Shown here: positions 43,769 to 52,707 of the stretch, in pieces | Numbering within the stretch: position 1 is the stretch's first letter | How the letters are laid out: every line of letters begins with the position of its first letter | Assembly (NCBI RefSeq): GCF_021789175.1 | Contig: NZ_CP084560.1 | Span: forward strand, 3,224,001 to 3,288,000 | DNA length: 64,000 bases | Origin: Arthrobacter sp. FW306-2-2C-D06B | GTDB lineage: Bacteria > Actinomycetota > Actinomycetes > Actinomycetales > Micrococcaceae | Direction: 5' to 3' | Position numbers and translations under genes: made by a program | Notes under the pieces: generated by a model | The model's input: only the letters and a program-made list of their open reading frames with translations | Told to the model about the DNA's origin: nothing | Database searches by the model: none

Positions 43769-44896
43769 ATGAGCACACCATCTGTCGAGGCCCTCAACGC
43801 TGCCTTGGCAACCGTCATCGATCCCGAACTCCGCCGGCCCATCACTGAGTTGGGGATGCTGGATTCGGTAGAGGCCCGTCCGGACGGAACCGTCCGGGTT
43901 GTGGTGCTGCTGACCATCGCCGGCTGCCCCCTGCGTGAGACGATCACGGCCGACGCCACGGCTGCCCTTACGGGGGTTCCGGGCGTGGCGGGCGTCGAAG
44001 TCGAGCTCAAGGTCATGACACAAGCGCAGCGCGACGCACTCAAGGAACAGCTGAGAGGCGCAGGGGGACAACGCGGAATCCCCTTCAACGAACCGGGTTC
44101 CCTGACGAAGGTCTTCGCCGTGGCGAGTGGCAAGGGCGGCGTGGGAAAGTCCTCGGTAACGGTCAACCTCGCGTGCGCCCTTGCTGCGCAGGGGCTGCGC
44201 GTGGGAATCGTCGACGCCGACGTCCACGGCTTCTCCGTCCCGGCGCTCATGGGAATCACGCAACAGCCCACACGGGTGGACGACATGATCCTCCCCCCCG
44301 TGGCTTTCGGCGTGAAAGTGATCTCCATTGGCATGTTTGTTTCCGGTAACAAGGCTGTGGCCTGGCGGGGACCCATGCTGCACCGTGCCCTGGAGCAATT
44401 CCTCACGGATGTCTATTTCGGCGATCTGGATGCCCTGTTCCTGGATCTTCCGCCAGGCACGGGCGACATCGCCATCTCGGTGGCGCAGTTGCTTCCCAAC
44501 GCGGAAATCCTCGTGGTGACCACCCCGCAGGCCGCAGCGGCGGATGTTGCCGAGAGAGCCGGAACCATCGCAACGCAGACCGGCCAGAAGCTTGCCGGAG
44601 TCGTCGAGAACATGTCCTTCCTGGAAATGCCCGACGGCGGCAGGATGGAATTGTTCGGAAGCGGCGGCGGGCGGGTGCTGGCTGAGCGGTTGAGCGCCGC
44701 CGTCGGGACCGACGTTCCGCTGTTGGGACAGATCCCCCTGGACATCCTTCTGCGCGAAGGCGGAGACGCGGGCCGTCCCGTAGTGTTGACGGCGCCGGAG
44801 ACGGCCGCCGCACAGGCACTTCAGGGCATCGCGGGAAAGCTCAACGCCAAGCCGCGCGGCCTCGCCGGAATGTCCCTCGGGATCCAGCCGAAATAG
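43769..44896 (+). CDS. mrp: Mrp/NBP35-type P-loop ATPase (iron-sulfur carrier)
   Basis: A 375-aa protein with an N-terminal MIP18/DUF59 domain (LATVIDPELRRPITELGMLDSV, about 12-33) and a deviant Walker A ASGKGGVGKSSVTVN near 125. DADVHGFSVPALMG and LDLPPGTGDIAISVAQ follow. Members bind and transfer Fe-S clusters, e.g. to apoproteins. The CxxC of some Mrp proteins is not obvious. The gene converges with tatB with 5 bp between stops. Confidence 0.92.
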   Translation: MSTPSVEALNAALATVIDPELRRPITELGMLDSVEARPDGTVRVVVLLTIAGCPLRETITADATAALTGVPGVAGVEVELKVMTQAQRDALKEQLRGAGGQRGIPFNEPGSLTKVFAVASGKGGVGKSSVTVNLACALAAQGLRVGIVDADVHGFSVPALMGITQQPTRVDDMILPPVAFGVKVISIGMFVSGNKAVAWRGPMLHRALEQFLTDVYFGDLDALFLDLPPGTGDIAISVAQLLPNAEILVVTTPQAAAADVAERAGTIATQTGQKLAGVVENMSFLEMPDGGRMELFGSGGGRVLAERLSAAVGTDVPLLGQIPLDILLREGGDAGRPVVLTAPETAAAQALQGIAGKLNAKPRGLAGMSLGIQPK

Positions 44897-44901
44897 CTCT
44901 T

Positions 44902-45285
44902 CTAGGTGGCCTCAGCGTCGAAGGGCGCCTTTTCACCAATGGAAAGCCGTTCAACAACGCGCTCGGGAACCTTCGTCGGGGTCTCCACGGTTGCCACGGC
45001 AACAGGCGCGCCGTCGCTGACGGGCTTCGTGTCGTCGTCGAGCAGTGCTTCCTTGATGATCCGACGTGGATCGTACTGGCGCGGGTCATACTTCTTCCAG
45101 TCGACTTCATCTATGTCGATGCCGACTTCTTCCTTGATCTGCTCGCGGGCACCGGACGCCATGCGCCGCAACTCCTTGACCAGGTTCGTCAGCTTCCGCG
45201 TGTATTCAGGCAAACGGCTGGGGCCGATCACGATGACGCCGATGATCAGCAGGATGAGAAACTCCGAGCCATTGATTCCAAACAC
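44902..45285 (-). CDS. tatB: Twin-arginine translocase subunit TatB
   Basis: A 127-aa membrane protein. The GTG at 45285 gives the short TatA/B N-terminus: VFGINGSEFLILLIIGVIVIGPSRLPEYTRKL, one helix followed by an amphipathic helix and a charged C-terminal tail. TAATCT (45298-45293 minus) lies 7 nt before the GTG, suggesting a leaderless promoter separate from the sigE operon. The longer frame overlaps the anti-sigma gene and is rejected. Confidence 0.9.
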   Translation of the reverse strand: MFGINGSEFLILLIIGVIVIGPSRLPEYTRKLTNLVKELRRMASGAREQIKEEVGIDIDEVDWKKYDPRQYDPRRIIKEALLDDDTKPVSDGAPVAVATVETPTKVPERVVERLSIGEKAPFDAEAT

Positions 45286-45316
45286 GTATCGAAGATTACC
45301 TTGTCCGTTGGTCCGC

Positions 45317-46228
45317 TCAGAAACCTGCGAGGCCCGCCAGGGCATGGAGTCCCCGTTGCAGCCGCTCATTCCAGGTCTCGGGGCTGTTTTCGGCGGGCCG
45401 GGAGACCACCAGCGAATCGCCCGCTTTCACGAGCTCAGGAACGGCTCCCGCAGCCTGATTGGCAGGCATGTCGGAGGAGTATCGCAGCACGGCCACCGGC
45501 GAGGAATAGACGGCCTGCCACGGGGCCCCCTGGGTGATGGACAGTTGGGTTCCCGAAGTTCCGCTGCCCTCCAAGTGCTGCTCCACCAGGGTGGCATGGT
45601 GGTCACCGTCGCTGAGGTGCAGCTCAACGGCGGGATGCCCGTCCTGCATCAAGGCCCGGGCGGAAACCACGTGGTATCCTATGCTCGCCATTTCGGGACA
45701 TGCCCAGCCGTCTCTCCGCAGCTCGGACAACTGCTGCTCGCTCAGGCTCACCGTCCCGGCGACGCTCGCGGGCAGACTCAACTGCGCACCAGTCACGGGG
45801 AGCTGCTCTCCGGCGTTTCCGGGCACGGTTGAACTCACCAGCGTCCGGACTTCCTGCTCTCCGTGGTTCGAGGCCTGCGGCGCAACTTCACCGCCGACCG
45901 CGTAGGCAGCAACCGCCAGGATTCCGGCGCTCACGGCGAGTCCGCCGGCCGCGGCGCTGGCAAGCCGGATACCGTGCCACACACTTCGCTGGGGCACAGG
46001 GCGCTCAGGAAAATCGGATTGCGCCAACCGCTGGGTCTGTTCGATCAACCTGTTGGTGAAATCCTGGCTTGCCTCCGGAACGGCGGCACGGCGAAGCCGT
46101 TCCAGGTACTGGCGCTCCCGCAGGACCGCGGCGTGGCAATCAGAGCATTCCTGCAGGTGGCCCGGGGCGCGGCTGTGCCGGACACTTCCCCGGGTCAAAC
46201 CACCGCGTCGTCCTTTCAGCAGACCCAT
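45317..46228 (-). CDS. Anti-sigma factor (RseA/RsrA-like, zinc-binding)
   Basis: A 303-aa predicted membrane anti-sigma factor. The ZAS motif HLQECSDCHAAVLRE (about 24-38) supplies His-Cys-Cys ligands, and one helix (about 88-110, ASAAAGGLAVSAGILAVAAYAV) separates a cytosolic N-terminal domain from an extracytoplasmic part of about 190 residues. ATG 46228 is 6 nt after the sigE stop; the TTG at 46234 is an alternative. Translationally linked to the sigma factor it presumably holds inactive. Confidence 0.88.
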   Translation of the reverse strand: MGLLKGRRGGLTRGSVRHSRAPGHLQECSDCHAAVLRERQYLERLRRAAVPEASQDFTNRLIEQTQRLAQSDFPERPVPQRSVWHGIRLASAAAGGLAVSAGILAVAAYAVGGEVAPQASNHGEQEVRTLVSSTVPGNAGEQLPVTGAQLSLPASVAGTVSLSEQQLSELRRDGWACPEMASIGYHVVSARALMQDGHPAVELHLSDGDHHATLVEQHLEGSGTSGTQLSITQGAPWQAVYSSPVAVLRYSSDMPANQAAGAVPELVKAGDSLVVSRPAENSPETWNERLQRGLHALAGLAGF

Positions 46229-46234
46229 CGGCAA

Positions 46235-46879
46235 CTAAAGGAGACCGGCGATGCGCGGCATCTTGAGCCGCGGCTTGCGGGTTTGGACGGGACGTGGATC
46301 CCTGTGCGCCAGCTTTTCACGAAGCATTGTCCGTCCGCGGTGGATGCGGGACCTGACGGTCCCCAGCTTCACGTCAAGTGCTTCGGCAACTTCGTCGTAC
46401 GAAAGGCCTTCTAGATCGCAAAGCACGACGGCGGCGCGGAAGTCCGGGGGGAGTTCTTCCAGGGCGCGCTGGACGTCGAGGTCGAGGTTGTTCAGCTCGA
46501 AGCTCTGCTCGGGCCCGGGTTCATGCCCCGGCAACCGGGATTCGGCGTCTTCGGCCAACGCATCGAAGCGTATGCGGCTCTTCCGGCGCGCCTGGTCAAG
46601 GAAGAGGTTGGTGGTGATGCGGTGCAGCCAGCCGTCGAGTGTGCCTGGCTTGAAGTTTTCGAGCGAACGGAAGACCCTGACGAAGACTTCCTGGGTGAGG
46701 TCCTCGGCGTCGAACTTGTTTCCAGTGAGCCGGTAGGCAAGGCGGAAGACCTTGGCGGAGTGGTTCTCCACCACTTCTTCCCAGCTTGGCCTGACCCACT
46801 CTTCGGCCGGAGGGGCCGTGTCGGTGGAACCCAGGACTGCTGCCGTTGTCTGGACTGGCGCAGCACTTGATGCCCGCAT
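46235..46879 (-). CDS. sigE: ECF sigma factor (SigE-like)
   Basis: A 214-aa group-4 sigma factor. Region 2 reads [66 protein letters not shown]. Region 4 reads [55 protein letters not shown] 46879 has GAGGGGAG at good spacing. With the adjacent anti-sigma, tatB and O-methyltransferase genes this matches the mycobacterial sigE locus order (recalled), where it responds to envelope stress. An htrA-type protease is not present here. Confidence 0.92.
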   Translation of the reverse strand: MRASSAAPVQTTAAVLGSTDTAPPAEEWVRPSWEEVVENHSAKVFRLAYRLTGNKFDAEDLTQEVFVRVFRSLENFKPGTLDGWLHRITTNLFLDQARRKSRIRFDALAEDAESRLPGHEPGPEQSFELNNLDLDVQRALEELPPDFRAAVVLCDLEGLSYDEVAEALDVKLGTVRSRIHRGRTMLREKLAHRDPRPVQTRKPRLKMPRIAGLL

Positions 46880-47149
46880 CGTCCGCTCCCCTCAAACTGT
46901 TTGTCATCCTGCCGGTCACTCAGGAGTTCGTTGCCGGCCCTCGCTTGGATGGCTGGATATACATCATCCCAGTCTTGCCTGAGATTTTGCTGATCACAGC
47001 CAGGCTTTTCCCGCAGAGCGAACATTGTCCGAAGGACACCCGCGAGACACCCGGGAAGACACAGAATTGCGGGCCGCGGGCGTCCGGGCCGGACGCCCCG
47101 TAGCCAGTAGTCTGGAAGCAATAACCCTCTGCCTGGAAAGCGAACCCCC

Positions 47150-47782
47150 ATGAGTGCCGACAAGTCAACCAGCTGGTCCTACGCAGAAGATCTGCCTGCC
47201 GAGGACGACGTGTTGCTTCGCGCCCGTGAACGCTCCTTCGAGCTGGGCGTTACTCCCGTCAGCCCCGGCGTGGGCGCTGTCCTGACAGTCCTCGCCGCGG
47301 CATCGAAGGCCCAGACGGTTGTAGAGGTCGGATCCGGCGCTGGCGTCTCCGGCGTGTGCCTGCTGCGCGGCCTCAGCCCGCAGGCTGTCCTGACCACTAT
47401 CGACGTCGACGTCGAGCACCTCAAGGCGGCCCGCGAAGCCTTCCTGGAATCCGGCAGCCCCGCGAACCGGACCCGGACCATCTCCGGCCGTGCAGCCGAC
47501 GTCTTGCCGCGCCTCACCGACTCCGCTTACGACCTCGTGTTCATCGACGCAGACAAACCCAACTTTCCCCGTTACGTCGAGCAGGCCATCAGGCTGCTCA
47601 AGTCAGGCGGAACACTGGTCATCAATGACGCGCTGGACAAGGACAAGGTTTCCAACCCGGCTGCCAGGGACAGCACCACCGTGGTGCTGCGCCAGATCGG
47701 CAAGGCCATCCGCGACGACGAACGGCTCTCCTCGGCGATGCTTCCTACCGGCGACGGCTTGCTGGTAGCGGTCAAGAAGTAA
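47150..47782 (+). CDS. SAM-dependent O-methyltransferase (COMT-like)
   Basis: A 210-aa class-I methyltransferase. VVEVGSGAGVSGVCLLRGL (motif I, about 61-79), LTTIDVDVEHLKAAREAF, YDLVFIDADKPNFPRYVEQAIRLLKSGGTLVINDAL (metal-binding Asp and Asn residues of the catechol-OMT-like family). Divergent from sigE as in mycobacteria. The acceptor substrate is unknown. Confidence 0.88.
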   Translation: MSADKSTSWSYAEDLPAEDDVLLRARERSFELGVTPVSPGVGAVLTVLAAASKAQTVVEVGSGAGVSGVCLLRGLSPQAVLTTIDVDVEHLKAAREAFLESGSPANRTRTISGRAADVLPRLTDSAYDLVFIDADKPNFPRYVEQAIRLLKSGGTLVINDALDKDKVSNPAARDSTTVVLRQIGKAIRDDERLSSAMLPTGDGLLVAVKK

Positions 47783-47817
47783 CCGGCCAGCCTTCGCTTT
47801 CAGCCTTAAACATGAAA

Positions 47818-47848
47818 GCAGGGCGCCGGCTCTTCTGCCGGGCCCTGC
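47818..47848. terminator. GC-rich hairpin between convergent O-methyltransferase and DUF3117 genes
   Basis: 47818-47830 pairs with 47837-47848 (GCAGGGC/GCCCTGC and CCGGC/GCCGG, one bulged base) around a 6-nt loop. No long U-run. Probably serves both convergent genes. Confidence 0.7.
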
Positions 47849-47857
47849 CCAGTGAAT

Positions 47858-48025
47858 CTATTCGGTAACGCCTACGAGGCATTCCTTGAGGTTCGCCGCC
47901 TCTGCTGCGTTGAGCTCGACCACCAGCCGTCCTCCGCCTTCGAGCGGCACACGCATGATCAGGCTGCGGCCCTCTTTGGTTACTTCCATAGGGCCGTCGC
48001 CAGTACGTGGTTTCATAGCCGCCAT
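47858..48025 (-). CDS. DUF3117 protein
   Basis: A 55-aa actinobacterial protein: MAAMKPRTGDGPMEV then SLIMRVPLEGGGRLVVEL and AAEAANLKE. ATG 48025 has GGAGGGG upstream; a start nine codons earlier is less likely. Very conserved in length and sequence across actinobacteria, with unknown function. Convergent with the O-methyltransferase gene. Confidence 0.9.
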   Translation of the reverse strand: MAAMKPRTGDGPMEVTKEGRSLIMRVPLEGGGRLVVELNAAEAANLKECLVGVTE

Positions 48026-48256
48026 TAGGAAAATCCCCTCCAGTTGTCCCAAATCCCGCCAACCCGGCCGGGTTGGCTCCGCGTGGAATATACGGCGTCG
48101 ACAGTCATGGCAGTTCAGTCGTCGTCGCCGGGCACCCGAGAGTGCCTTCGTCCTTGCTTGTGTCCATTATCTCGTAATTACCCGCCCGTAGCTAATTGAT
48201 GGACTTTTCCCGGCGGGCCGTGATCGCGCTTGAAGAGGCGAAACGACGCTCAGGCA

Positions 48257-49534
48257 TCACGGAGGGTAGTCGCCGCCGCCCGGCAACTGCGCCCACGCCC
48301 ACAGCCAGACGATCCATACGATCTGGAGGAGGAAGAACATGACCACCACAGTGCCGCGGTAGGCCTTGGAGCGGGACAACCAGGCTGCGCCGAGCGCCAA
48401 AGGGAACAAGGGCAAGAGCATCCGGAACGTACTCGTCTGGGGGTGCAGGAAGACCAGGAGGTAGCCCATGTAGCACGCGCACCACAGCCTCAGTTCGGTG
48501 CCCAGTGCCCGGACCGGTTTGCTCAACATCAGCAGGGCAAAGAGCGCCACGAAGACAAACGGCGCCAGAATACCGAGTACCGGTCCGAAGAGCATTTGAC
48601 CGGTCTCGAACCATGGCTTGAACGGAACGAGGTCAGCGCCGCGCCAAACAGTTTCGGTCTTGGTGTAGGCCAGCGGATCCCCCGTGACCGCCCACGCAAT
48701 GGCCGGCCAGGCGAAAGCCCCTGCCACGCTGACGACCACGAGCGCGGCCAACCAAATGAGTTCCCGGAGCGTCAATACGGCGGCTGTTGGCACGGAGTCC
48801 GGAATTGACCCGGCGCCGGGGCGGCGTCCGAACCTCTTCCACAGGTGGTGCAGCAGCAACAGGCCCGCCATGCCCGCGAAGGGCACTCCGGTGGGCCGCG
48901 ATAGGCACATGAGCAAGACCACGGGCATCGCGCCAAGATACTTGCGTCGCACCACAAGTAGAAGCGATCCCGCCAAGAGAAGGGTATTGAGGGATTCCGC
49001 ATAGGGGACCTGCAGGATGGCCGAGACGGGGAACATCGAGAAGAAGGTCAGTGCCCACAGCGCAGTTGTTCGCCCGGCGAATTCGCGGAACAGTTTGTAG
49101 ACCACCAGGGCCGCCCCAATCCCGGCAACCATGGCGACGACCGTCAGGGCCGGCAGAGCCGGCAGTCCAGTGAGAGCACCGAGCGCCCTGGCAAGGTAGG
49201 GGAAGAGCGGATAGAACGCCCAGGAATTCTCGGCGACACCGCCGTTCGCATCGACCGGCAAAACGGACGGATAACCGTTGTTTGCTGCTTCGGAGTACCA
49301 GCGCCCATCCCAGATCGTGATGAAGTTCCAGTAGTCCGGTGCTGGCGGAAACCACGGATTGACGCCTTGCTGCAATGCAGCAGCCATGAAAATACAAGCG
49401 CTGACGAGCCTCGAGGCGATGTAAATGAGGGCGACCTGGATCCACCACGGCCAGCTCGCGGCGTGGGCTCCGGCGCGGCTCAGTCTTCGGGCGAGGGATC
49501 CCGTCGAGGACCGCGATTCGACTGACGGGGTCAC
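48257..49534 (-). CDS. PIG-V-like mannosyltransferase (GT-C membrane protein)
   Basis: A 425-aa polytopic protein with about ten hydrophobic helices. After the first helix, FITIWDGRWYSEAANNGYPSV and NSWAFYPLFPYLARAL match the PIG-V/GT-C lumenal loop with its Trp-Asp motif, followed by PYAESLNTLLLAGSLL and CLSRPTGVPFAGMAGLL. Bacterial relatives are polyprenyl-phosphate-mannose-dependent transferases for envelope glycans or protein mannosylation. Acceptor unknown. The start overlaps the DivIVA-like gene stop (ATGA-type), so they are co-transcribed. Confidence 0.82.
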   Translation of the reverse strand: MTPSVESRSSTGSLARRLSRAGAHAASWPWWIQVALIYIASRLVSACIFMAAALQQGVNPWFPPAPDYWNFITIWDGRWYSEAANNGYPSVLPVDANGGVAENSWAFYPLFPYLARALGALTGLPALPALTVVAMVAGIGAALVVYKLFREFAGRTTALWALTFFSMFPVSAILQVPYAESLNTLLLAGSLLLVVRRKYLGAMPVVLLMCLSRPTGVPFAGMAGLLLLHHLWKRFGRRPGAGSIPDSVPTAAVLTLRELIWLAALVVVSVAGAFAWPAIAWAVTGDPLAYTKTETVWRGADLVPFKPWFETGQMLFGPVLGILAPFVFVALFALLMLSKPVRALGTELRLWCACYMGYLLVFLHPQTSTFRMLLPLFPLALGAAWLSRSKAYRGTVVVMFFLLQIVWIVWLWAWAQLPGGGDYPP

Positions 49535-49866
49535 TCTTTTGGTTCTTCCTGGGTCCCCGCTGCTTCAAGGGCCAGTTTCAGCCGTTCAATTTCCCTCTCC
49601 CGCCAGGTGAGCTGATCCCTCAGCTCATCGAGGACCTCATCCACCTGGTCCATCCGGTAGCCCCGCAGCCCAAGGGCAAAGCGCACGCGGTCGACGTCGG
49701 ACGCCTTGGCTCCGGCCGGTAACAGAACGGGCGGCAGGTTCGGAACGGGTTCATCCAAACCAGCGCCGGAGTCGCGGCTGGATTTCGCCATTCCGGCGCC
49801 AAGGAACAACACGGCACCGACAATGGCAATGGCGAGAAAGACCAGAAAAAAGCTCACAACAACCAT
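49531..49866 (-). CDS. Membrane-anchored DivIVA-domain protein
   Basis: A 111-aa protein. ATG 49866 gives MVVVSFFLVFLAIAIVGAVLFLG, a single N-terminal helix, then a linker and a short DivIVA-like motif ASDVDRVRFALGLRGYRMDQVDEVLDELRDQLTWREREIERLK (about 63-104) with a coiled coil. This is the small actinobacterial DivIVA-domain type, likely at the membrane, possibly at poles or septa. It overlaps the PIG-V-like gene. Confidence 0.82.
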   Translation of the reverse strand: MVVVSFFLVFLAIAIVGAVLFLGAGMAKSSRDSGAGLDEPVPNLPPVLLPAGAKASDVDRVRFALGLRGYRMDQVDEVLDELRDQLTWREREIERLKLALEAAGTQEEPKE

Positions 49867-49903
49867 CGTGCCAGACTCAGCTGAGAGCTCAGTTCCGGCA
49901 AGG

Positions 49904-50755
49904 CTACTCCGGGCGCTGGTCTCCGTTGGTCGAGGGTGGCCGCGGGATTCCGTGCAGGACGCGGTGAACGGCATCCGCAGGATCGTCCACAAGCTGGATG
50001 AGGTCCAGGTCTTTTGCGGAGACCATTCCTTCGGCCACGAGGGTCCCCTTGATCCATTCGATCATCGGGCTCCAGAAGTCGACCCCCAGAAGAACGATAG
50101 GGAACGATGTCACCTTGCGGGTCTGCACCAGGACCATGGCTTCGAACAGTTCGTCCAGGGTTCCCAAACCACCCGGGAGGACGATGAAGCCTTGCGCGTA
50201 CTTGACGAACATGGTCTTGCGGGCGAAGAAGTACCTGAAGTTGATGCCAAGGTCCACCCAGCGGTTGAGGCCTTGTTCGAAGGGCAGCTCGATTCCCAGT
50301 CCCACGGAAACGCCGTTGCCTTCAACGGCCCCCCGGTTGGCGGCTTCCATGGATCCCGGGCCACCGCCGGTGATGACGGCAACGCCGGCTTCCGCGAGGT
50401 GGCGGCCGACCTGCACGCCCATATCGTAGTAGCCGGTGCCCGGCTTGGTCCGGGCAGAGCCAAAGACACTGACGGCGGGGCCGAGCTCGGCGAGCGCACC
50501 GAATCCTTCAACGAATTCACTCTGGATCCGCAAGACCCGCCAAGGATCGGTGTGAATGAAGTGGTCGGCTCCCCTGGTGTCGAGGAGTCGCTGGTCCGAC
50601 ATCGGCATGGCGGCCTGTTTGCGCCGAAGCTCCAAGGGTCCTTTGTGCTTGGCTGGCGGTTCCGCGGCTACGGCCGGAGCTGACGCTGCCGATCCGTTGC
50701 TCATCGCCTTGCCATTGGCGTCTGGACTTGGAACTTGGGGCTGGCTGGTACTCAT
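49904..50755 (-). CDS. LOG-family Rossmann protein (TIGR00730 type)
   Basis: A 283-aa protein of the lonely-guy family. VSVFGSARTKPGTGYYD, VITGGGPGSMEAANRGAVEG, and the signature LPGGLGTLDELFEAMVLVQTRK (PGGxGTxxE) are intact. LOG enzymes release nucleobase from nucleoside 5'-monophosphates, including cytokinin ribotides. The bacterial role is often purine-nucleotide metabolism. The N-terminal 55 residues are non-conserved. TAGCCT (50767-50762 minus) lies 6 nt before the ATG, a leaderless promoter. Near dapE/dapD as in mycobacteria (recalled). Confidence 0.9.
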   Translation of the reverse strand: MSTSQPQVPSPDANGKAMSNGSAASAPAVAAEPPAKHKGPLELRRKQAAMPMSDQRLLDTRGADHFIHTDPWRVLRIQSEFVEGFGALAELGPAVSVFGSARTKPGTGYYDMGVQVGRHLAEAGVAVITGGGPGSMEAANRGAVEGNGVSVGLGIELPFEQGLNRWVDLGINFRYFFARKTMFVKYAQGFIVLPGGLGTLDELFEAMVLVQTRKVTSFPIVLLGVDFWSPMIEWIKGTLVAEGMVSAKDLDLIQLVDDPADAVHRVLHGIPRPPSTNGDQRPE

Positions 50756-50927
50756 TGACCTAGGCTAGCGCGGATGGCGGCTGCAGCCGTTCCAGCGTGG
50801 CCCTGTTGTTTGCGGTGTTGAGTTCGCTACCCACCATTTGCTGTCAGATAGCTGCAAAGCAGGTATCTGTTGAATCACGATCCGCGGAAGTAACTGTGAC
50901 CTGGCTCAACTTGAATCATTTGTTCGC

Positions 50928-50940
50928 TAGATTCGTCTCA
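50928..50940 (+). promoter_or_regulatory. gluA promoter -10 with leaderless start
   Basis: TAGATT at 50928-50933, then 6 nt, then the gluA ATG at 50940. No Shine-Dalgarno is present. A -35 could lie near 50905-50911 but is weak. Confidence 0.45.
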
Positions 50941-51695
50941 TGACTATTCAAGCCGCCAGCGATGCCCTCGTCTCCCTGAATGGCGTCAATAAGCACTTTG
51001 GTCAACTGCATGTCCTGAAGGACATCAACCTCCAAGTGAAAAAGGGGGAAGTCGTGGTTGTCATCGGGCCGTCGGGCTCGGGCAAGTCCACCCTGTGCCG
51101 CGCCATCAACCGCTTGGAGACCATCGATACCGGCGAGATTTCGATCGATGGCAAGAAACTGCCCGAGGAAGGCAAGGAACTTGCACTCCTCCGGGCCGAC
51201 GTCGGGATGGTGTTCCAGTCCTTCAACCTGTTCGCCCACAAGACGATTCTCGAAAACGTCACGCTTGGACCGATCAAGGTGAAGAAACAGGACAAAGCAA
51301 CCGCTGACAAGGACGCCATGGCGTTGTTGGAGCGGGTCGGCGTCGGGCAACAGGCACCCAAGATGCCTGCACAGCTGTCCGGTGGCCAACAACAGCGTGT
51401 GGCAATTGCCCGGGCGCTCGCGATGAAGCCGAAGGTCATGCTGTTCGATGAGCCGACCTCGGCACTTGATCCTGAAATGATCAACGAGGTCCTGGATGTC
51501 ATGGTCCAGCTGGCCAAGGAAGGCATGACCATGATCGTGGTCACCCACGAGATGGGATTTGCGCGCAAAGCTGCCGACCGCGTCGTCTTCATGGCTGACG
51601 GCCAGATTGTGGAAGACGCCAAGCCGGAGGAATTCTTCACCAACCCACAGAGCAACCGCGCCAAGGATTTCCTCTCAAAACTCCTGACTCACTAG
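50940..51695 (+). CDS. gluA: Glutamate ABC transporter ATP-binding protein
   Basis: A 251-aa ATPase, closest in type to corynebacterial GluA. Walker [11 protein letters not shown]-loop [17 protein letters not shown], signature [15 protein letters not shown], Walker [15 protein letters not shown] and [19 protein letters not shown]. First gene of a four-gene operon with ATPase, binding protein and two permeases in the order of the Corynebacterium gluABCD operon. Glutamate specificity is inferred from order and similarity. Confidence 0.9.
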   Translation: MTIQAASDALVSLNGVNKHFGQLHVLKDINLQVKKGEVVVVIGPSGSGKSTLCRAINRLETIDTGEISIDGKKLPEEGKELALLRADVGMVFQSFNLFAHKTILENVTLGPIKVKKQDKATADKDAMALLERVGVGQQAPKMPAQLSGGQQQRVAIARALAMKPKVMLFDEPTSALDPEMINEVLDVMVQLAKEGMTMIVVTHEMGFARKAADRVVFMADGQIVEDAKPEEFFTNPQSNRAKDFLSKLLTH

Positions 51696-51745
51696 CACTA
51701 ATCGCACCCAGGCTGCGGGGGTGGCCGCACAATGAAAGGAAAATC

Positions 51746-52645
51746 ATGAAGGCTTTTATCAACCGGAGGAAAACCCTCCTTGTCGCTGCAAGCGCGGCGC
51801 TCGCCCTTTCGCTGAGCGCATGTGGCGGCGGCGGGGGTTCCACTTCCGCTCCGAGCAGCGAGTCCGCACCGTTTACGGTGGCTCAAAACGTGTCCATTAC
51901 GGGCAGCCCCACGTTCGACAAGATCAAGTCGAACGGAAAGATCACGATCGGCGTCAAGCAGGACCAGCCCGGCCTGGGCTTCAAGGATGCAGCGACCGGC
52001 GAGTACAGCGGTTTTGACATCCAGGTTGCCCAGTGGATCGCCGCATCCCTCGGTTTCTCCAAGGACAAGATCGAGTACAAGCCCATTCCTTCGGCCAACC
52101 GCGAATCCGCCATTACCAACGGCGACATTGACTACTACGTCGGCACATACTCCATCACGGACAAGCGCAAGCAGTTGGTCGACTTCGCCGGTCCCTACTT
52201 CGTGACGGGTCAGGGCCTGCTGGTCAAGAAGTCCAACACGACGATCAACAGCGAGAAGGACCTGTCCGGGAAGAACGTCTGTTCAGCCACGGGCTCAACG
52301 CCCATCCAGAACATCAAGGCGAACTTCCCCGGCACCAAGACCACCGAGTTCGACACGTACTCGCAGTGTGTCGAGGCCCTGAAGAGCGGCCAGGTCGATG
52401 CAGTGACCACCGACCAGGCAATCCTGATCGGCTACGCCTCCCAGGACACCGACAACCTCAAGGTCGTCGGACAGCCGTTCACCACTGAGAAGTACGGTGT
52501 GGGCTTGAAGAAGGGCGACACCGCCTTCCGCAAGTTCGTCAACAAAATGTTCACCGACGGCGGCTCCGTGTGGCAGAAGATCTACGACGCCACGCTGGGA
52601 CAGTCCGGCACCAAGGTCACCCAGCCCGCAGTGGACAACTACTAA
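51746..52645 (+). CDS. gluB: Glutamate-binding lipoprotein
   Basis: A 299-aa family-3 solute-binding protein. Signal MKAFINRRKTLLVAASAALALS ending in lipobox LSAC, a Gly/Ser-rich linker, then KITIGVKQDQPGLGF, GEYSGFDIQVAQWIAASLGF, GDIDYYVGTYSITDKRKQLVDFAGPY and VCSATGSTPIQNIKA. AAAGGAAAA precedes the ATG. A hairpin follows, which may keep this gene's mRNA more abundant than the permease part. Confidence 0.93.
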   Translation: MKAFINRRKTLLVAASAALALSLSACGGGGGSTSAPSSESAPFTVAQNVSITGSPTFDKIKSNGKITIGVKQDQPGLGFKDAATGEYSGFDIQVAQWIAASLGFSKDKIEYKPIPSANRESAITNGDIDYYVGTYSITDKRKQLVDFAGPYFVTGQGLLVKKSNTTINSEKDLSGKNVCSATGSTPIQNIKANFPGTKTTEFDTYSQCVEALKSGQVDAVTTDQAILIGYASQDTDNLKVVGQPFTTEKYGVGLKKGDTAFRKFVNKMFTDGGSVWQKIYDATLGQSGTKVTQPAVDNY

Positions 52646-52654
52646 ACCCATGTT

Positions 52655-52681
52655 GAGGGGGCGGCCATTGGCCGTCCCCTC
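52655..52681 (+). terminator. Intra-operon hairpin after gluB
   Basis: Arm 52655-52667 pairs with 52669-52681 (13 positions, one G-U), with a minimal loop centred on 52668. No U-run follows. It lies between gluB and gluC, a usual site for partial termination or 3'-end protection in binding-protein operons. Confidence 0.65.
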
Positions 52682-52707
52682 GAATATCGGCTGAAAGCGA
52701 CCATTCT

